Shown here: positions 37,041 through 45,282 of the stretch, piece after piece
Numbering within the stretch: the stretch's first letter is position 1
How the letters are laid out: every line of letters starts with the position of its first letter
NCBI GenBank assembly: GCA_022845955.1
Contig: AP025576.1
Location: 5,208,001 to 5,272,000, forward strand
Source: Lachnospiraceae bacterium
GTDB taxonomy: Bacteria; Bacillota; Clostridia; Lachnospirales; Lachnospiraceae
Direction: 5' to 3'
Length of the DNA: 64,000 nucleotides
Notes under the pieces: generated by a model
What the model was told of the DNA's origin: nothing
The model's database searches: none
What the model saw: the letters and a program-made list of their open reading frames with translations, nothing else
Program-made: the position numbers and the translations under genes

Positions 37041-38475
37041 CGCTTTTTCCCTTTCTTTTCACAAACATCATGGCCGGATAGGTGAACTGTTCCCCTTCCA
37101 CCTGTTCCCCCGACGTAACCACCTGGAAGCTGCTGTTTTTACGCATGCTGATATCATAGGCCAGAATCAGCTTTTCAAAATCCTCCTGGCAGGAAATCCG
37201 AAGGCTTCCTGTTTCCAGGACGCCGTCCGTCATATGCTCCTCAATAAAGTCTTCAATCTGTTTTCGGGTAAACCGGTGGTGTATTTTATTCAGCTGGAGA
37301 ACCTCTTCCCGGGAAAGCTCTTTATTTTCTTCATCCGGTGCCAGTTCGTCCGTAAAATTCCTTCTCCGTCTCCGTTTGTACAGCGGGTTGTCATTCAGAA
37401 CCTCATAAGAAGAAAGATTCATCCTCTGTGCCACGAGCTGCAGGCGTTCCGCCTGCTGCAGACACTCTGCCCGTTGTCCGGTTTCTTCCTGTTCCCCCAA
37501 ACGGTTCAGCAGCTGGATAATCAGCCCGTGGCGGTCGCTTTCATCGCTCAGCAGGTAATTCAGGCGGCTTACCGTGGCGCGCACGTATTTGCTGTGCTCC
37601 CGGTCCATGTTGGCTATGCGGTGTTCGATATCATCAAACCCCCGTTCAATCTGGTCGATGAGATCCAGCACGTCCTCCTCCTGCCTCCTGCGGTAAAAGC
37701 CCTCCGGCTCCTTTCCCTTCTTGTCCTTCTTATCCTTTGTGATCCTCTGCTTTTCCCGGATCCGTTCTATCCAGGCATCGTCCTCCCGCATTTCCTTCAG
37801 GCAGCGTTTAATATCCATTTTATAGATATAAAAATTATCGCTGGTTTTCAGAATATGATATTTTTTATTGACCACTTCTTCCACATAGCCTTCCAGATGC
37901 TCCTCCAGCAGTTCCCCGTAGGATTGCTTGGCCAGGAGCCGTTCAAAAAATTTATCCATATTATGGAGCATATCCTGAAGGGCCTTGTTCAGCTTTTTGG
38001 TATTCACCAGCGCTGTTTTCAGCATGGTGATATTCATTCTTGCATCATTTTTAAAGGAAAAAAGAGTGGCGTACACATTCTGGATATAGATATCGGTGTC
38101 TTCCAGAGGCTGATTAACCAGCTGGTCAAAAGCGCCGATAAAAACTGCGGCGTAGTCGGGAATGACGATATTGGTGGTCATCGTCGTATAATCTTCCATT
38201 TTCCGCAGCCACTTCGTCCGAAGAAGCCAGTTCAATATCCGCTTGGGCACGGTCTCCTGCGCTTCCTCTTCCGTTTCCGTTTCCTCCTTCTCCAAAAGGA
38301 ACCGGCGCTCGGCATACATATCCCCCAGGATCTGCACGCAGGCTTCCCTGCTCAGGAAAAAATTGTTGTATTGGTATTCATCATCAATTGTCAAAAGGGC
38401 TTCCATATAAATATCCCGGTTTACCGACCGGAACAGCCCCCAGAAGGAGGCGGGAATCTCATATATAAATTTCAA
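37021..38475 (-). CDS. jetA: JetA/MksF-like kleisin subunit (DUF5716)
   Basis: 484 residues, of the JetA (DUF5716-type) kleisin family. The N-terminus reads KFIYEIPASFWGLFRSVNRD, typical of the family's winged-helix start. The middle is helical with basic and acidic patches (KDKKDKKGKEPEGFYRRRQE) and the C-terminus carries a second winged-helix region. It should link JetB and the JetC heads into a DNA-gripping ring. Its ATG overlaps the stop of the GTPase-NYN gene as ATGA. That tight coupling to a translation-factor-like gene is unusual. Confidence 0.85.
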   Translation of the reverse strand: MKFIYEIPASFWGLFRSVNRDIYMEALLTIDDEYQYNNFFLSREACVQILGDMYAERRFLLEKEETETEEEAQETVPKRILNWLLRTKWLRKMEDYTTMTTNIVIPDYAAVFIGAFDQLVNQPLEDTDIYIQNVYATLFSFKNDARMNITMLKTALVNTKKLNKALQDMLHNMDKFFERLLAKQSYGELLEEHLEGYVEEVVNKKYHILKTSDNFYIYKMDIKRCLKEMREDDAWIERIREKQRITKDKKDKKGKEPEGFYRRRQEEDVLDLIDQIERGFDDIEHRIANMDREHSKYVRATVSRLNYLLSDESDRHGLIIQLLNRLGEQEETGQRAECLQQAERLQLVAQRMNLSSYEVLNDNPLYKRRRRRNFTDELAPDEENKELSREEVLQLNKIHHRFTRKQIEDFIEEHMTDGVLETGSLRISCQEDFEKLILAYDISMRKNSSFQVVTSGEQVEGEQFTYPAMMFVKRKGKSDASIYD

Positions 38476-41198
38476 CTTGTTTCATCCTCTTGTATCTTTT
38501 CAACCTGCCGGCGGGCTTTTTCGGAAAGTGCATGAAGCAGGTAATTTTTATCCGTTTTCTGCTGTTCCAGATACTCCTCACGGAGCCTGCCGTTTACCTG
38601 CTCCACCTCCAGAGCGAGTTCTCTTGCCGAAAGGAGGCGGCAGCCCTGTCCGCGGATTATAATCTGCTCCAGGCCGTCGGAGGTGGCTACGGTGATCTCA
38701 TATTTTTTCCCGTTTTCATGGGTGAATTTCTCAATATACTGATCGGCGGTTTCCGCCTCTCTGGTATATACCACATGAATATTGTGGTAGTCAAGTATTT
38801 CTGTCGTATGCCCCTGCACCCGGTAAGCGTCAAAAACCACGATCACCTGGCAGCGGACAATCCCCTGATAATTACACAGGATATCCTGCAGCCTGCCCCT
38901 GGCGCCGTCAATGCTCACCTCGGCCAGGCTTTTCAGATCCTCCCATGCAAAAATCACGTTGTAACCGTCTACCAGAAGATATTTTTCTTTTTTGCCGGCA
39001 ATCCTGTTTGAATCCTTCCCCTTGTAGACCGGCTCCTTCGGAGGCGGGGCGGAATGTCTTGACACCCTCCCGTTCCAGCCTCCTTTTTGGGATATATCCT
39101 TATTTTTCTGATTGGAACGATAGGTACGGGCAAGGATCTCATCGATTTCCTCCACTCCCATCCATTCCGGCTCCGACGGCGCCTTTGCTTTGGGAGAAAA
39201 TCCGTTTTCCTCTTCCGCTGCTTCCCGCTGCAGGATACGGCATTCCAGATGCATATAATCCTTCACTTTATCCCAGGGCACCACAAACCCGGCGCCATGG
39301 GCGCAGAATACCGAACCGGTGGGATTCTCCGTATCCCGCTCCGGATCGTAACCCGTATTTTCAATCACTTCTTCCGCATTATGGCAGGGCCGGTAGCCCA
39401 GCAGCGTACAAAAAAGCCTGCCGTAGCCTTTGGTATAGGCAATCACATCCTTTTGGTAATCCCGCATGGTGAACACCGGCGCACTGCCGGTAAGAACCGC
39501 CATTTCCCCTTCCGTCCGGGGCGTATCAAAGATACCGTACATTTTCTCAATGTCCATCATGGCTCTTCCCACCATTTTTTCCGGCACCTCCAGCCGGAAC
39601 TGATACCATGGCTCCAAAAGAATGCTGCGGGCCTGCATCAGCCCCTGGCGTACCGCCCGGTAGGTGGCCTGCCGGAAATCCCCTCCCTCCGTATGCTTCA
39701 GATGGGAGCGTCCGGTGAGCAGCGTGATCTTCATATCGGTTATGACCGAACCGGTCAGTACACCTCTGTGGTCTTTCTCCTCCAGATGGGTCAGAACCAG
39801 CCGCTGCCAGTTCCGATCCAGGATATCCTCGCTGCAGTCCGCAGCAAACACAAGGCCGCTTCCCTGCTCTCCCGGTTCCAGCAACAAATGGACCTCCGCA
39901 TAATGGCGGAGGGGTTCAAAATGCCCCACACCTTCCACGGGTTCCGTAATCGTTTCTTTATACACAATATTTCCGGCCCCGAATTCCACATCTGTGCCGA
40001 ATCGTTCCCGTATCAGGCTTTTCAAAATTTCAATCTGCACCTCTCCCATGACCTGGGCCTGAATTTCCTGCAGCCTTTCATCCCAGACAATATGAAGCTC
40101 CGGCTCCTCCTCTTCCAGCTGCCGCAGCCTGGGGAGCATCACCGGAACCGGGCAATCCTCCGGAAGACGTATGGAATAAGTGAGCACCGGCTCCAGAACA
40201 GGGGCGGCAGATGCCTGCTCCATGCCCAACCCCTCTCCCGGATGCGTGTGGTGCAGTCCGGTAACCGCGCATACGCTTCCGGCCTGCACTTCATTCACCA
40301 ATTCATATTTATCTCCGGAATAAATACGGATTTGGTTTATCTTTTCTTCCCAAACTTCCCTGTCCGACGGCGCAGTCTTTCCCGCCCCGTCCTTCCCCGC
40401 ATTACACAGGGTGGTTTTTACCTGCAGGCTTCCTCCGGTTATTTTCATATACGTAAGGCGGTTTCCCTGTTCATCCCTGGCAATTTTAAAAACCTTAGCC
40501 CCGAAAGCGGGTCCGTAAGCCGGCGAACCTGCAAACCGTTCCAGTCCGTCCAGAAATTCATCCACCCCTGTAAGCTTCAGGGCCGAACCATAAAAACAGG
40601 GGAAAAGCTTCCGTTCCCGGATCAGACGGCCAAGCTCCTCCTCCGGCAGGCTTCCTTTTTCCAGGAACATGTCCAGAGCCGTCTCGTCACAAACCGCACA
40701 CTGCTCATAAAACGCCTCCGTAAACCCTTCACCGAAATCCACACAGCCTTCATCCAGCCTGGTTTTCAGTTCTTCCCTCAGCGCCTCCCTGTCTGTCCCG
40801 TTCTGATCCATTTTATTAATAAACAGAAAGGCCGGTATCCGGTATCTTTTCAACAGCTGCCACAGTGTCTGGGTATGCCCCTGCACCCCATCAGCTCCGC
40901 TGATCACCAAAACCGCCGCATCCAGCACCTGGAGTGTCCTTTCCATCTCTGCGGAGAAATCCACATGCCCCGGCGTATCCAGAAGTGAGACCTCCATATT
41001 CTTCCACCGGAAGTTAGCCTGCTTGGAAAAGATGGTAATTCCCCGCTCCTTTTCCAACGCATAGGTATCTAAAAAGGCATCTTTATTATCCACGCGGCCT
41101 ATCTTCCGGATCATACCGCTGCGGTAGAGGATCCCTTCCGATAAAGTTGTCTTTCCGGCATCCACATGGGCCAGAATTCCTATCACTAATTTTTTCAT
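38472..41198 (-). CDS. TetM-like translational GTPase fused to a YacP/Rae1-like NYN nuclease
   Basis: 908 residues. Residues 1 to about 650 form an EF-G/TetM-type ribosome-binding GTPase: G1 is AHVDAGKTT, G2 ERGIT, G3 DTPGH, G4 NKMD. The segment matching the TetM domain IV tip reads SHLKHTEGGDFR, so the SPV residues that displace tetracycline are absent. A basic linker leads to a C-terminal NYN domain (about 737-908) with the acidic residues of YacP-type nucleases: D744 (VDGYN), D790 (FDA), D819 (TADQYIE) and D841 (TSD). Rae1, the Bacillus YacP, cuts mRNA in the ribosomal A site. It is first in an operon with jetABC. Confidence 0.85.
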   Translation of the reverse strand: MKKLVIGILAHVDAGKTTLSEGILYRSGMIRKIGRVDNKDAFLDTYALEKERGITIFSKQANFRWKNMEVSLLDTPGHVDFSAEMERTLQVLDAAVLVISGADGVQGHTQTLWQLLKRYRIPAFLFINKMDQNGTDREALREELKTRLDEGCVDFGEGFTEAFYEQCAVCDETALDMFLEKGSLPEEELGRLIRERKLFPCFYGSALKLTGVDEFLDGLERFAGSPAYGPAFGAKVFKIARDEQGNRLTYMKITGGSLQVKTTLCNAGKDGAGKTAPSDREVWEEKINQIRIYSGDKYELVNEVQAGSVCAVTGLHHTHPGEGLGMEQASAAPVLEPVLTYSIRLPEDCPVPVMLPRLRQLEEEEPELHIVWDERLQEIQAQVMGEVQIEILKSLIRERFGTDVEFGAGNIVYKETITEPVEGVGHFEPLRHYAEVHLLLEPGEQGSGLVFAADCSEDILDRNWQRLVLTHLEEKDHRGVLTGSVITDMKITLLTGRSHLKHTEGGDFRQATYRAVRQGLMQARSILLEPWYQFRLEVPEKMVGRAMMDIEKMYGIFDTPRTEGEMAVLTGSAPVFTMRDYQKDVIAYTKGYGRLFCTLLGYRPCHNAEEVIENTGYDPERDTENPTGSVFCAHGAGFVVPWDKVKDYMHLECRILQREAAEEENGFSPKAKAPSEPEWMGVEEIDEILARTYRSNQKNKDISQKGGWNGRVSRHSAPPPKEPVYKGKDSNRIAGKKEKYLLVDGYNVIFAWEDLKSLAEVSIDGARGRLQDILCNYQGIVRCQVIVVFDAYRVQGHTTEILDYHNIHVVYTREAETADQYIEKFTHENGKKYEITVATSDGLEQIIIRGQGCRLLSARELALEVEQVNGRLREEYLEQQKTDKNYLLHALSEKARRQVEKIQEDETS

Positions 41199-41356
41199 TT
41201 ATTATCCTGTTATCCGTTGTATGAATCATGGCAACGTTATCGTATCTTATTAAATCCGGGAATACTGCCTCCCGGCATTGCTTTGTGCAAACGGTATAAG
41301 TATACCATAAAAAACAGGTAAAAAACAGAGGAAGCTGTTTCTATTCAGAGCTATTT

Positions 41357-41394
41357 GTTACCTTTCAGGCCCCTACAGAGGGCTGAAAGGTAAC
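41357..41394. terminator. Hairpin downstream of the Cys-rich protein gene
   Basis: Perfect 12-bp arms (GTTACCTTTCAG and CTGAAAGGTAAC) with a 14-base loop, ending 7 bases beyond the stop codon at 41401. It lacks a long T-run and resembles the dispersed palindrome family, so it may be both repeat and terminator. Confidence 0.5.
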
Positions 41395-41400
41395 AGCTAT

Positions 41401-42021
41401 TCACAGCTTGAAATCCATAACTGCGGAAACCTCAATTTTCTTGAAGATAATATTTTCCAGGGAAACTGCAAGTGCATCCCCTTCATGGAAATATCCCCAC
41501 AGCCCGCACCGAAGCCGGAACTCACCTGTTCTAAAGGAATCATAGCGGGGCTTGCAAAGGAGAATCTGCCAATACCCGTACTTCTTTTCAACAAAAAGGA
41601 CTCCGGCAAACCGATAGTTCCCTTCTTCCTTTTTCCCGAAGAGGAACACTGGTCTGACAACTAACAAAACCGACGGCAGAATACTTAATAAAAGAGCAGC
41701 AATCCCAAGCTCTATAAGAAAAGGCATCAGACGGCCGTGAGTTTTTACGCGGCATCTCTCCGGCATAAGGCGGCATAAGGGACAATTTACATTTCCCCTG
41801 CCCCCGCAGGTATCGATACATACACATTCTGCATGGCCTTTTGCTTTTTCCGGCGCTTCGGGTCCGGGTGTGCTGCTATGGGTAACAGCCGCTGACACAC
41901 CGCCGTCCGCTTCCGCCGCAGCAGATATTTTAATACCTAAAGAGGCAGCCAGGATAAGGGCGGGAAACAGGATTGCTGCCAGGAGCCGTTTATTCATTTT
42001 TCTTTCTGTTGTTTCTTTCAT
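41401..42021 (-). CDS. Secreted or membrane-anchored Cys-rich protein, unknown function
   Basis: 206 residues. A signal peptide (hydrophobic 13-30, likely cut near residue 36) is followed by a Ser/Pro linker and a six-cysteine cluster (Cys 66, 68, 72, 80, 83, 90; core CVCIDTCGGRGNVNCPLC). A second membrane helix spans about 100-126. The last 80 residues form a basic, aromatic domain that is probably cytoplasmic. The CPxC pattern recalls Cys-rich surface proteins of Lachnospiraceae, but I do not recognise a family. It could bind metal or form disulfides. AAGAGGTAA precedes the ATG at 42021; an ATG 24 bases later is possible. Confidence 0.65.
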   Translation of the reverse strand: MKETTERKMNKRLLAAILFPALILAASLGIKISAAAEADGGVSAAVTHSSTPGPEAPEKAKGHAECVCIDTCGGRGNVNCPLCRLMPERCRVKTHGRLMPFLIELGIAALLLSILPSVLLVVRPVFLFGKKEEGNYRFAGVLFVEKKYGYWQILLCKPRYDSFRTGEFRLRCGLWGYFHEGDALAVSLENIIFKKIEVSAVMDFKL

Positions 42022-42254
42022 TTACTATGTTACCTCTTTCTTACCTCCGAACGACTTAAAAGAGTATAAAAACAGTGCCGGATTCACGCCAAAGGCATTC
42101 CTCCCTTCATTTTATAATTTATTACCATTGGATATATGGCTGATATGCCATGATGCCGTGTCTGTGACGGCTGTTGAAAAGAATTGAAATAGATAGCTTC
42201 ATAAATGAAATCTATCGTAAAGAACTTTACCATAAATTATCCTTGTCTGCAAGT

Positions 42255-42304
42255 TATTTATAATAAATCTGTCGTCTGCTATTTATGATAAATCTGCCGT
42301 CTGC
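42255..42304. repeat. Tandem duplication of a 25-base unit
   Basis: Two adjacent 25-base copies, TATTTATAATAAATCTGTCG and TATTTATGATAAATCTGCCG each followed by TCTGC, differing at two positions. They lie in a gene-poor stretch. The first copy contains a TATAAT. Confidence 0.75.
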
Positions 42305-42398
42305 TTGTAACCGTTCAGACAGGTTTGCACATTTACTGCGATGATCATAAGAAAACGTGGTGGCTGCAGGCATCCGGCCACACGCGTGGCCTTTTTTT
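42265..42398 (+). ncRNA. Candidate small RNA ending in an orphan terminator
   Basis: No plus-strand gene lies within 2 kb upstream, yet a strong terminator sits at 42376-42398. A TATAAT at 42259-42264 could start a transcript of about 130 bases, though no good -35 element precedes it. The region also contains a relative of the dispersed repeat (GTAACCGTTCAG at 42307, then TTGCACATTTACTGCG). The 42022-42250 stretch upstream shows nothing else. Boundaries are inferred. Confidence 0.35.
42376..42398 (+). terminator. Orphan intrinsic terminator on the plus strand
   Basis: GGCCAC and GTGGCC arms around a 4-base loop, followed directly by seven T. There is no annotated plus-strand gene upstream. 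Confidence 0.75.
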
Positions 42399-42462
42399 GG
42401 GCCGGGTGCCGTAGCGGTTGCAATTCCAAGCCAATTCCATATTTGCCAACTATGTACAAAAT

Positions 42463-42489
42463 GTCTCCGGATCCATTGGGTCCGGAGAC
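42463..42489 (-). terminator. Hairpin downstream of the 58-residue protein gene
   Basis: Arms GTCTCCGGATCC and GGGTCCGGAGAC (9 perfect pairs plus a weaker inner extension), followed on the minus strand by ATTTTG. It is 75 bases after the small gene's stop; the T-run is short. Confidence 0.5.
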
Positions 42490-42563
42490 AACTTCCATTT
42501 CTATTTTGTTTTCCGCTTCCTTTTATCCTGCACGGCCGGATTCCCGGGTATATGATATCACTA

Positions 42564-42740
42564 TTACCGTTTCCCTCTTTTCCTTCCGAACAGGCTGCGG
42601 ATAAAAGGCTCTCTTCCGGCATATATCCTTCCGAAGTTCTCACAGTTATAAAATTTTTCCGTTGCCACCCACTCCGGATATACCACCTTTTGTCCGGACA
42701 AAATAGCATTGTTGTTATAGTCCAAATCAAATGCGTTCAT
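42564..42740 (-). CDS. 58-residue small basic protein
   Basis: A short gene with an excellent AAGGAGG site 7 bases before its ATG. The product begins MNAFDLDYNNNAILSGQKV, continues VVYPEWVATEKFYNCENF and ends in a basic tail (FIRSLFGRKRGKR). Two stop codons follow in a row. A longer overlapping reading in another frame lacks a ribosome site. I do not recognise a family. The aromatic, basic character would fit a small RNA- or ribosome-associated protein, but that is a guess. Confidence 0.6.
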   Translation of the reverse strand: MNAFDLDYNNNAILSGQKVVYPEWVATEKFYNCENFGRIYAGREPFIRSLFGRKRGKR

Positions 42741-42768
42741 AACCCAACCTCCTTAGATACATCCCCAA

Positions 42769-42793
42769 TTACTGTTCACTCCGTGACCAGTAA
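42769..42793. repeat. Short copy of the palindromic intergenic repeat
   Basis: TTACTGTTCACT joined to CCGTGACCAGTAA: an imperfect palindrome with the same ends as the 130-base element at 23178. It lies in the divergent gap before the PucR gene. Confidence 0.65.
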
Positions 42794-42917
42794 CCCCAAT
42801 GCTTCTCTTTACTTATACTATATTATCTTCTGGACTTTTCGTCCATAATCTGCTAGCCTGAAAAAAACAGGATAATTATGTACTGCCGATACAAGTATAG
42901 GGAAAGGAAGGCATTTT

Positions 42918-44108
42918 ATGGCAATCCGGTTCTGGGAAATTTATGAAGAGACAAAAGAAAAGTATAAATTGCGGATTCTGGCAGGAAAAAACGGAATGGA
43001 TAATGTTACGGGATGGGTACATATGCTGGAGGATGAAACCATTATCAACCGGTTCGCAGGGGAAGAGCTTGCCGTAACCACGGGCATGAAAGCCGGAAAA
43101 GAGGGGTGGCTGCTGCAGCTGGTATCTTCTATGAAAAAGGCGGAAAGTACGGGTATCATCATCAATACGGGTATGTATCTGAAGCAGGTTCCTCAGGACG
43201 TCATAGACTGGTGTGAGGCCCACGATTTTCCACTTCTGGAAATGCCCTGGGAGATATCCATCACTGATCTTATCCAGGATTATTGTATGCGTATTATGCG
43301 CCAGATACATAAGGAACGGCAGGAAGGGCTTCTCTTTGAACGCTTGCTGCGGGGTAAAGAGGTGCCTGATGGGTTCCTGGAAGAAATCGGCAGCCGTTAT
43401 CATCTGGAAGGCAGTTTCCGGATATTCTGCCTGCTGCCCAAATATACCGCGGAGGAAAAAGTCCTGTTCCGGCAGGCCGGGCTGAAGCTGGAGAATGTAT
43501 TCGGACTGTGGCAGAACGGGACAAAAATCCGCTTCCCTTATTTTTTTATGGAAGTTAAGGATACCTATATCCTGGCGGTCAATGACTTTCCGGAAGAAAA
43601 GGTGGATGAGCTTACCGCACAGATCCGGAATATCTTTTCCTACTTTTTTGACAGGAAACAGCTTTCCTTAGGGATAGGGCCTGCCTGTCAGGGAATACAC
43701 AGCCTGAAGCAGGCGCTGGGACGCGCGCGTATCGCCATGCATATGTCCCGGCAGATGGAAAAACCCATCGTTGATTTTAATCAGATGGGTGTTTTCGGAA
43801 TTCTGTTTTCCACGGAGGATCCGGATATCCTGAAAAGCTATGCCAAACAGCTGCTGGGCCCGCTGGAGGAATACGACAGGCTCCATCACACGGAAGGGCA
43901 GGAAGGCACAGGCTATGTGGAAACCTTCCGCAGCTATATTGCCAATGACAGGAGCCTTATTGGTGTCGCCCGTGCCACTTATACCCACCGTAATACAGTA
44001 AACTATCGGATTCAGAATATAAAAAAGCTGCTGCATAATGAACTGAAAACAACGGCCGATCTGTTTCCCTACCAAATCGCCTTTTGTATCCGGGATATGA
44101 AGCTGTAA
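42918..44108 (+). CDS. PucR family transcriptional regulator
   Basis: 396 residues. The N-terminal purine-catabolism regulator domain (to about residue 125) has GMDNVTGWVHMLEDETIINR and GEELAVTTGM. A middle GGDEF-like fold follows, and the C-terminal PucR helix-turn-helix reads VARATYTHRNTVNYRIQNIK with ELKTTADLFPYQIAFCI. Members activate purine or other nitrogen catabolism genes; none are next to it here, so its target is unknown. AGGAAGG precedes the ATG. Confidence 0.9.
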   Translation: MAIRFWEIYEETKEKYKLRILAGKNGMDNVTGWVHMLEDETIINRFAGEELAVTTGMKAGKEGWLLQLVSSMKKAESTGIIINTGMYLKQVPQDVIDWCEAHDFPLLEMPWEISITDLIQDYCMRIMRQIHKERQEGLLFERLLRGKEVPDGFLEEIGSRYHLEGSFRIFCLLPKYTAEEKVLFRQAGLKLENVFGLWQNGTKIRFPYFFMEVKDTYILAVNDFPEEKVDELTAQIRNIFSYFFDRKQLSLGIGPACQGIHSLKQALGRARIAMHMSRQMEKPIVDFNQMGVFGILFSTEDPDILKSYAKQLLGPLEEYDRLHHTEGQEGTGYVETFRSYIANDRSLIGVARATYTHRNTVNYRIQNIKKLLHNELKTTADLFPYQIAFCIRDMKL

Positions 44109-44146
44109 AGGAACAGCGGCAGCCCTGCACAGAAACAGGCAGAACG

Positions 44147-44478
44147 CTACAGCCCCAATACGCCGGCGGCATAATCCGATGCTTCCCGTATGAGCCATTC
44201 TGTCTTTTCCAACGTACAGTATTGATTCCTATGGATATCCGGGGCCTCCTTTGCCTCATACATAAACGCCAAATCATGCTGCCTCATTTTTACAATCTCC
44301 GTAATACCAATTATTCCCGGTATAGAAAAAGGCTTCTGCATTTATACACACTGGTATAATCCGGCAGATAATGTACTGCATCCGGTGCAATACTGCCCAG
44401 GAGAAGCTCTTCTTTCTTTTCTGCTTTACCGCCCGCCGCTCTCATGGCCACGTGCAGATGTATCATTGTAAACGGCAT
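44147..44478 (-). pseudogene. Decayed zinc-dependent phospholipase C-like gene
   Basis: An ATG at 44478 with GGGAGGA upstream opens a reading frame of 55 codons that looks like the start of the family (MIHLHVAMRAAGG, then LLLGSIAPDAVHYLPDYTSV) but stops at 44311. A second frame, to 44147, ends EKTEWLIREASDYAAGVLGL, which looks like the family's C-terminus. Together they are far shorter than an intact member (over 200 residues), pointing to an internal deletion plus frameshift. It begins 18 bases after the stop of an intact paralogue. It could still encode a short peptide. Confidence 0.55.
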
Positions 44479-44496
44479 TTTTTATCCTCCCGTGCA

Positions 44497-45201
44497 TTAC
44501 CCCATACATATTTCATTACGCAATGCAGTACTCTCTTCTCCCGCCAGCCACTTTTCTTCGATCAGCCTTTTTGTAAGCTGTTCCATTGTATTTCCCACAA
44601 ACAGCTCCATGTCCGCTTCTTTCAGATAAGGATATTCGCGCTCCAGGTTACCATGCGCTTCCCGGTAAAATCCGGAAATATGTTCTCTCCGGTTGTCAAA
44701 CGCATCCGGGGCAAATTCCTTCATGAAAGTATTGGTAAATCCCACCGCATTTTCATAATCCCAAAATGCCCCGAAACAGGGATTCTTTTTGAGAAAGAGA
44801 TGATCCAGATCGTACCAGTCCTCTTTTAACTTCCATGCCCCTGCATTATTCTTTTGAAATAATTCTGTAAAACGGGAAACAGACGGAGCCACAATGTTTT
44901 TTTTCCACAGCACATCCGTCAGTAAATGGACATAGTAGCCAAGGAAAAACGCCTTCTCCTTTTCCGTATAATTATTCCACAATTCTTTTTTCATGTATTT
45001 GTCCATGAATAAGGAAATATCAATATTACCGTCAGTCTTAAAATGGGAAATACTTTTATCCGGTGTATAAACCGACCAGTCCTCATTCGGCACGCCGCTG
45101 TCGGGAGCTATATTCCCCATAAGGAATTCCAGCCGATCCAAAAACGGAATCCTTTTCCGTATTCCATCCGCAATTCGTAAGTGAACCATCCACGTTGCCA
45201 T
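44497..45201 (-). CDS. Zinc-dependent phospholipase C-like family protein
   Basis: 234 residues. It resembles the alpha-helical zinc-dependent phospholipase C-like family of Clostridia. The His and Asp spread along the chain can bind zinc: MVHLRIADGIRKRI at the start, LEFLMGNIAPDSGVP, ISHFKT, FLGYYVHLLTDVLW and DWYDLDHLFL. There is no signal peptide, so it is probably cytoplasmic, and lipase activity is unproven. A decayed paralogue follows directly, and a relic of this gene's 5' end lies 3.6 kb away beyond the Thoeris-like genes. Confidence 0.75.
   Translation of the reverse strand: MATWMVHLRIADGIRKRIPFLDRLEFLMGNIAPDSGVPNEDWSVYTPDKSISHFKTDGNIDISLFMDKYMKKELWNNYTEKEKAFFLGYYVHLLTDVLWKKNIVAPSVSRFTELFQKNNAGAWKLKEDWYDLDHLFLKKNPCFGAFWDYENAVGFTNTFMKEFAPDAFDNRREHISGFYREAHGNLEREYPYLKEADMELFVGNTMEQLTKRLIEEKWLAGEESTALRNEICMG
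45142..45175. repeat. Direct repeat, left copy, flanking the serpin-Thoeris block
   Basis: 34 bases, AAACGGAAT to CCGCAATT, inside the first codons of the phospholipase C-like gene. It is repeated at 48754-48787 with two mismatches in the same orientation. Weaker similarity continues on the gene's 5' side. Confidence 0.75.
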
Positions 45202-45282
45202 ATAATTCTCCGTTTCTTCTATTCCTTTTCTTTTGCCGATAAAAATGTAACATCCTGTACTGTCGGATACGGCCTATCGTTC

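Noticed and set aside
38472-41198. Tetracycline resistance gene
   Set aside because: The protein is TetM-like, but the drug-displacing loop is not conserved and a nuclease domain is fused, so resistance is not a safe call.
42254-42730. A 158-codon minus-strand reading frame overlapping the 58-residue gene
   Set aside because: It has no ribosome site, runs through a hairpin and the repeat region, and its residues look random. The shorter frame starting at 42740 has an ideal ribosome site.
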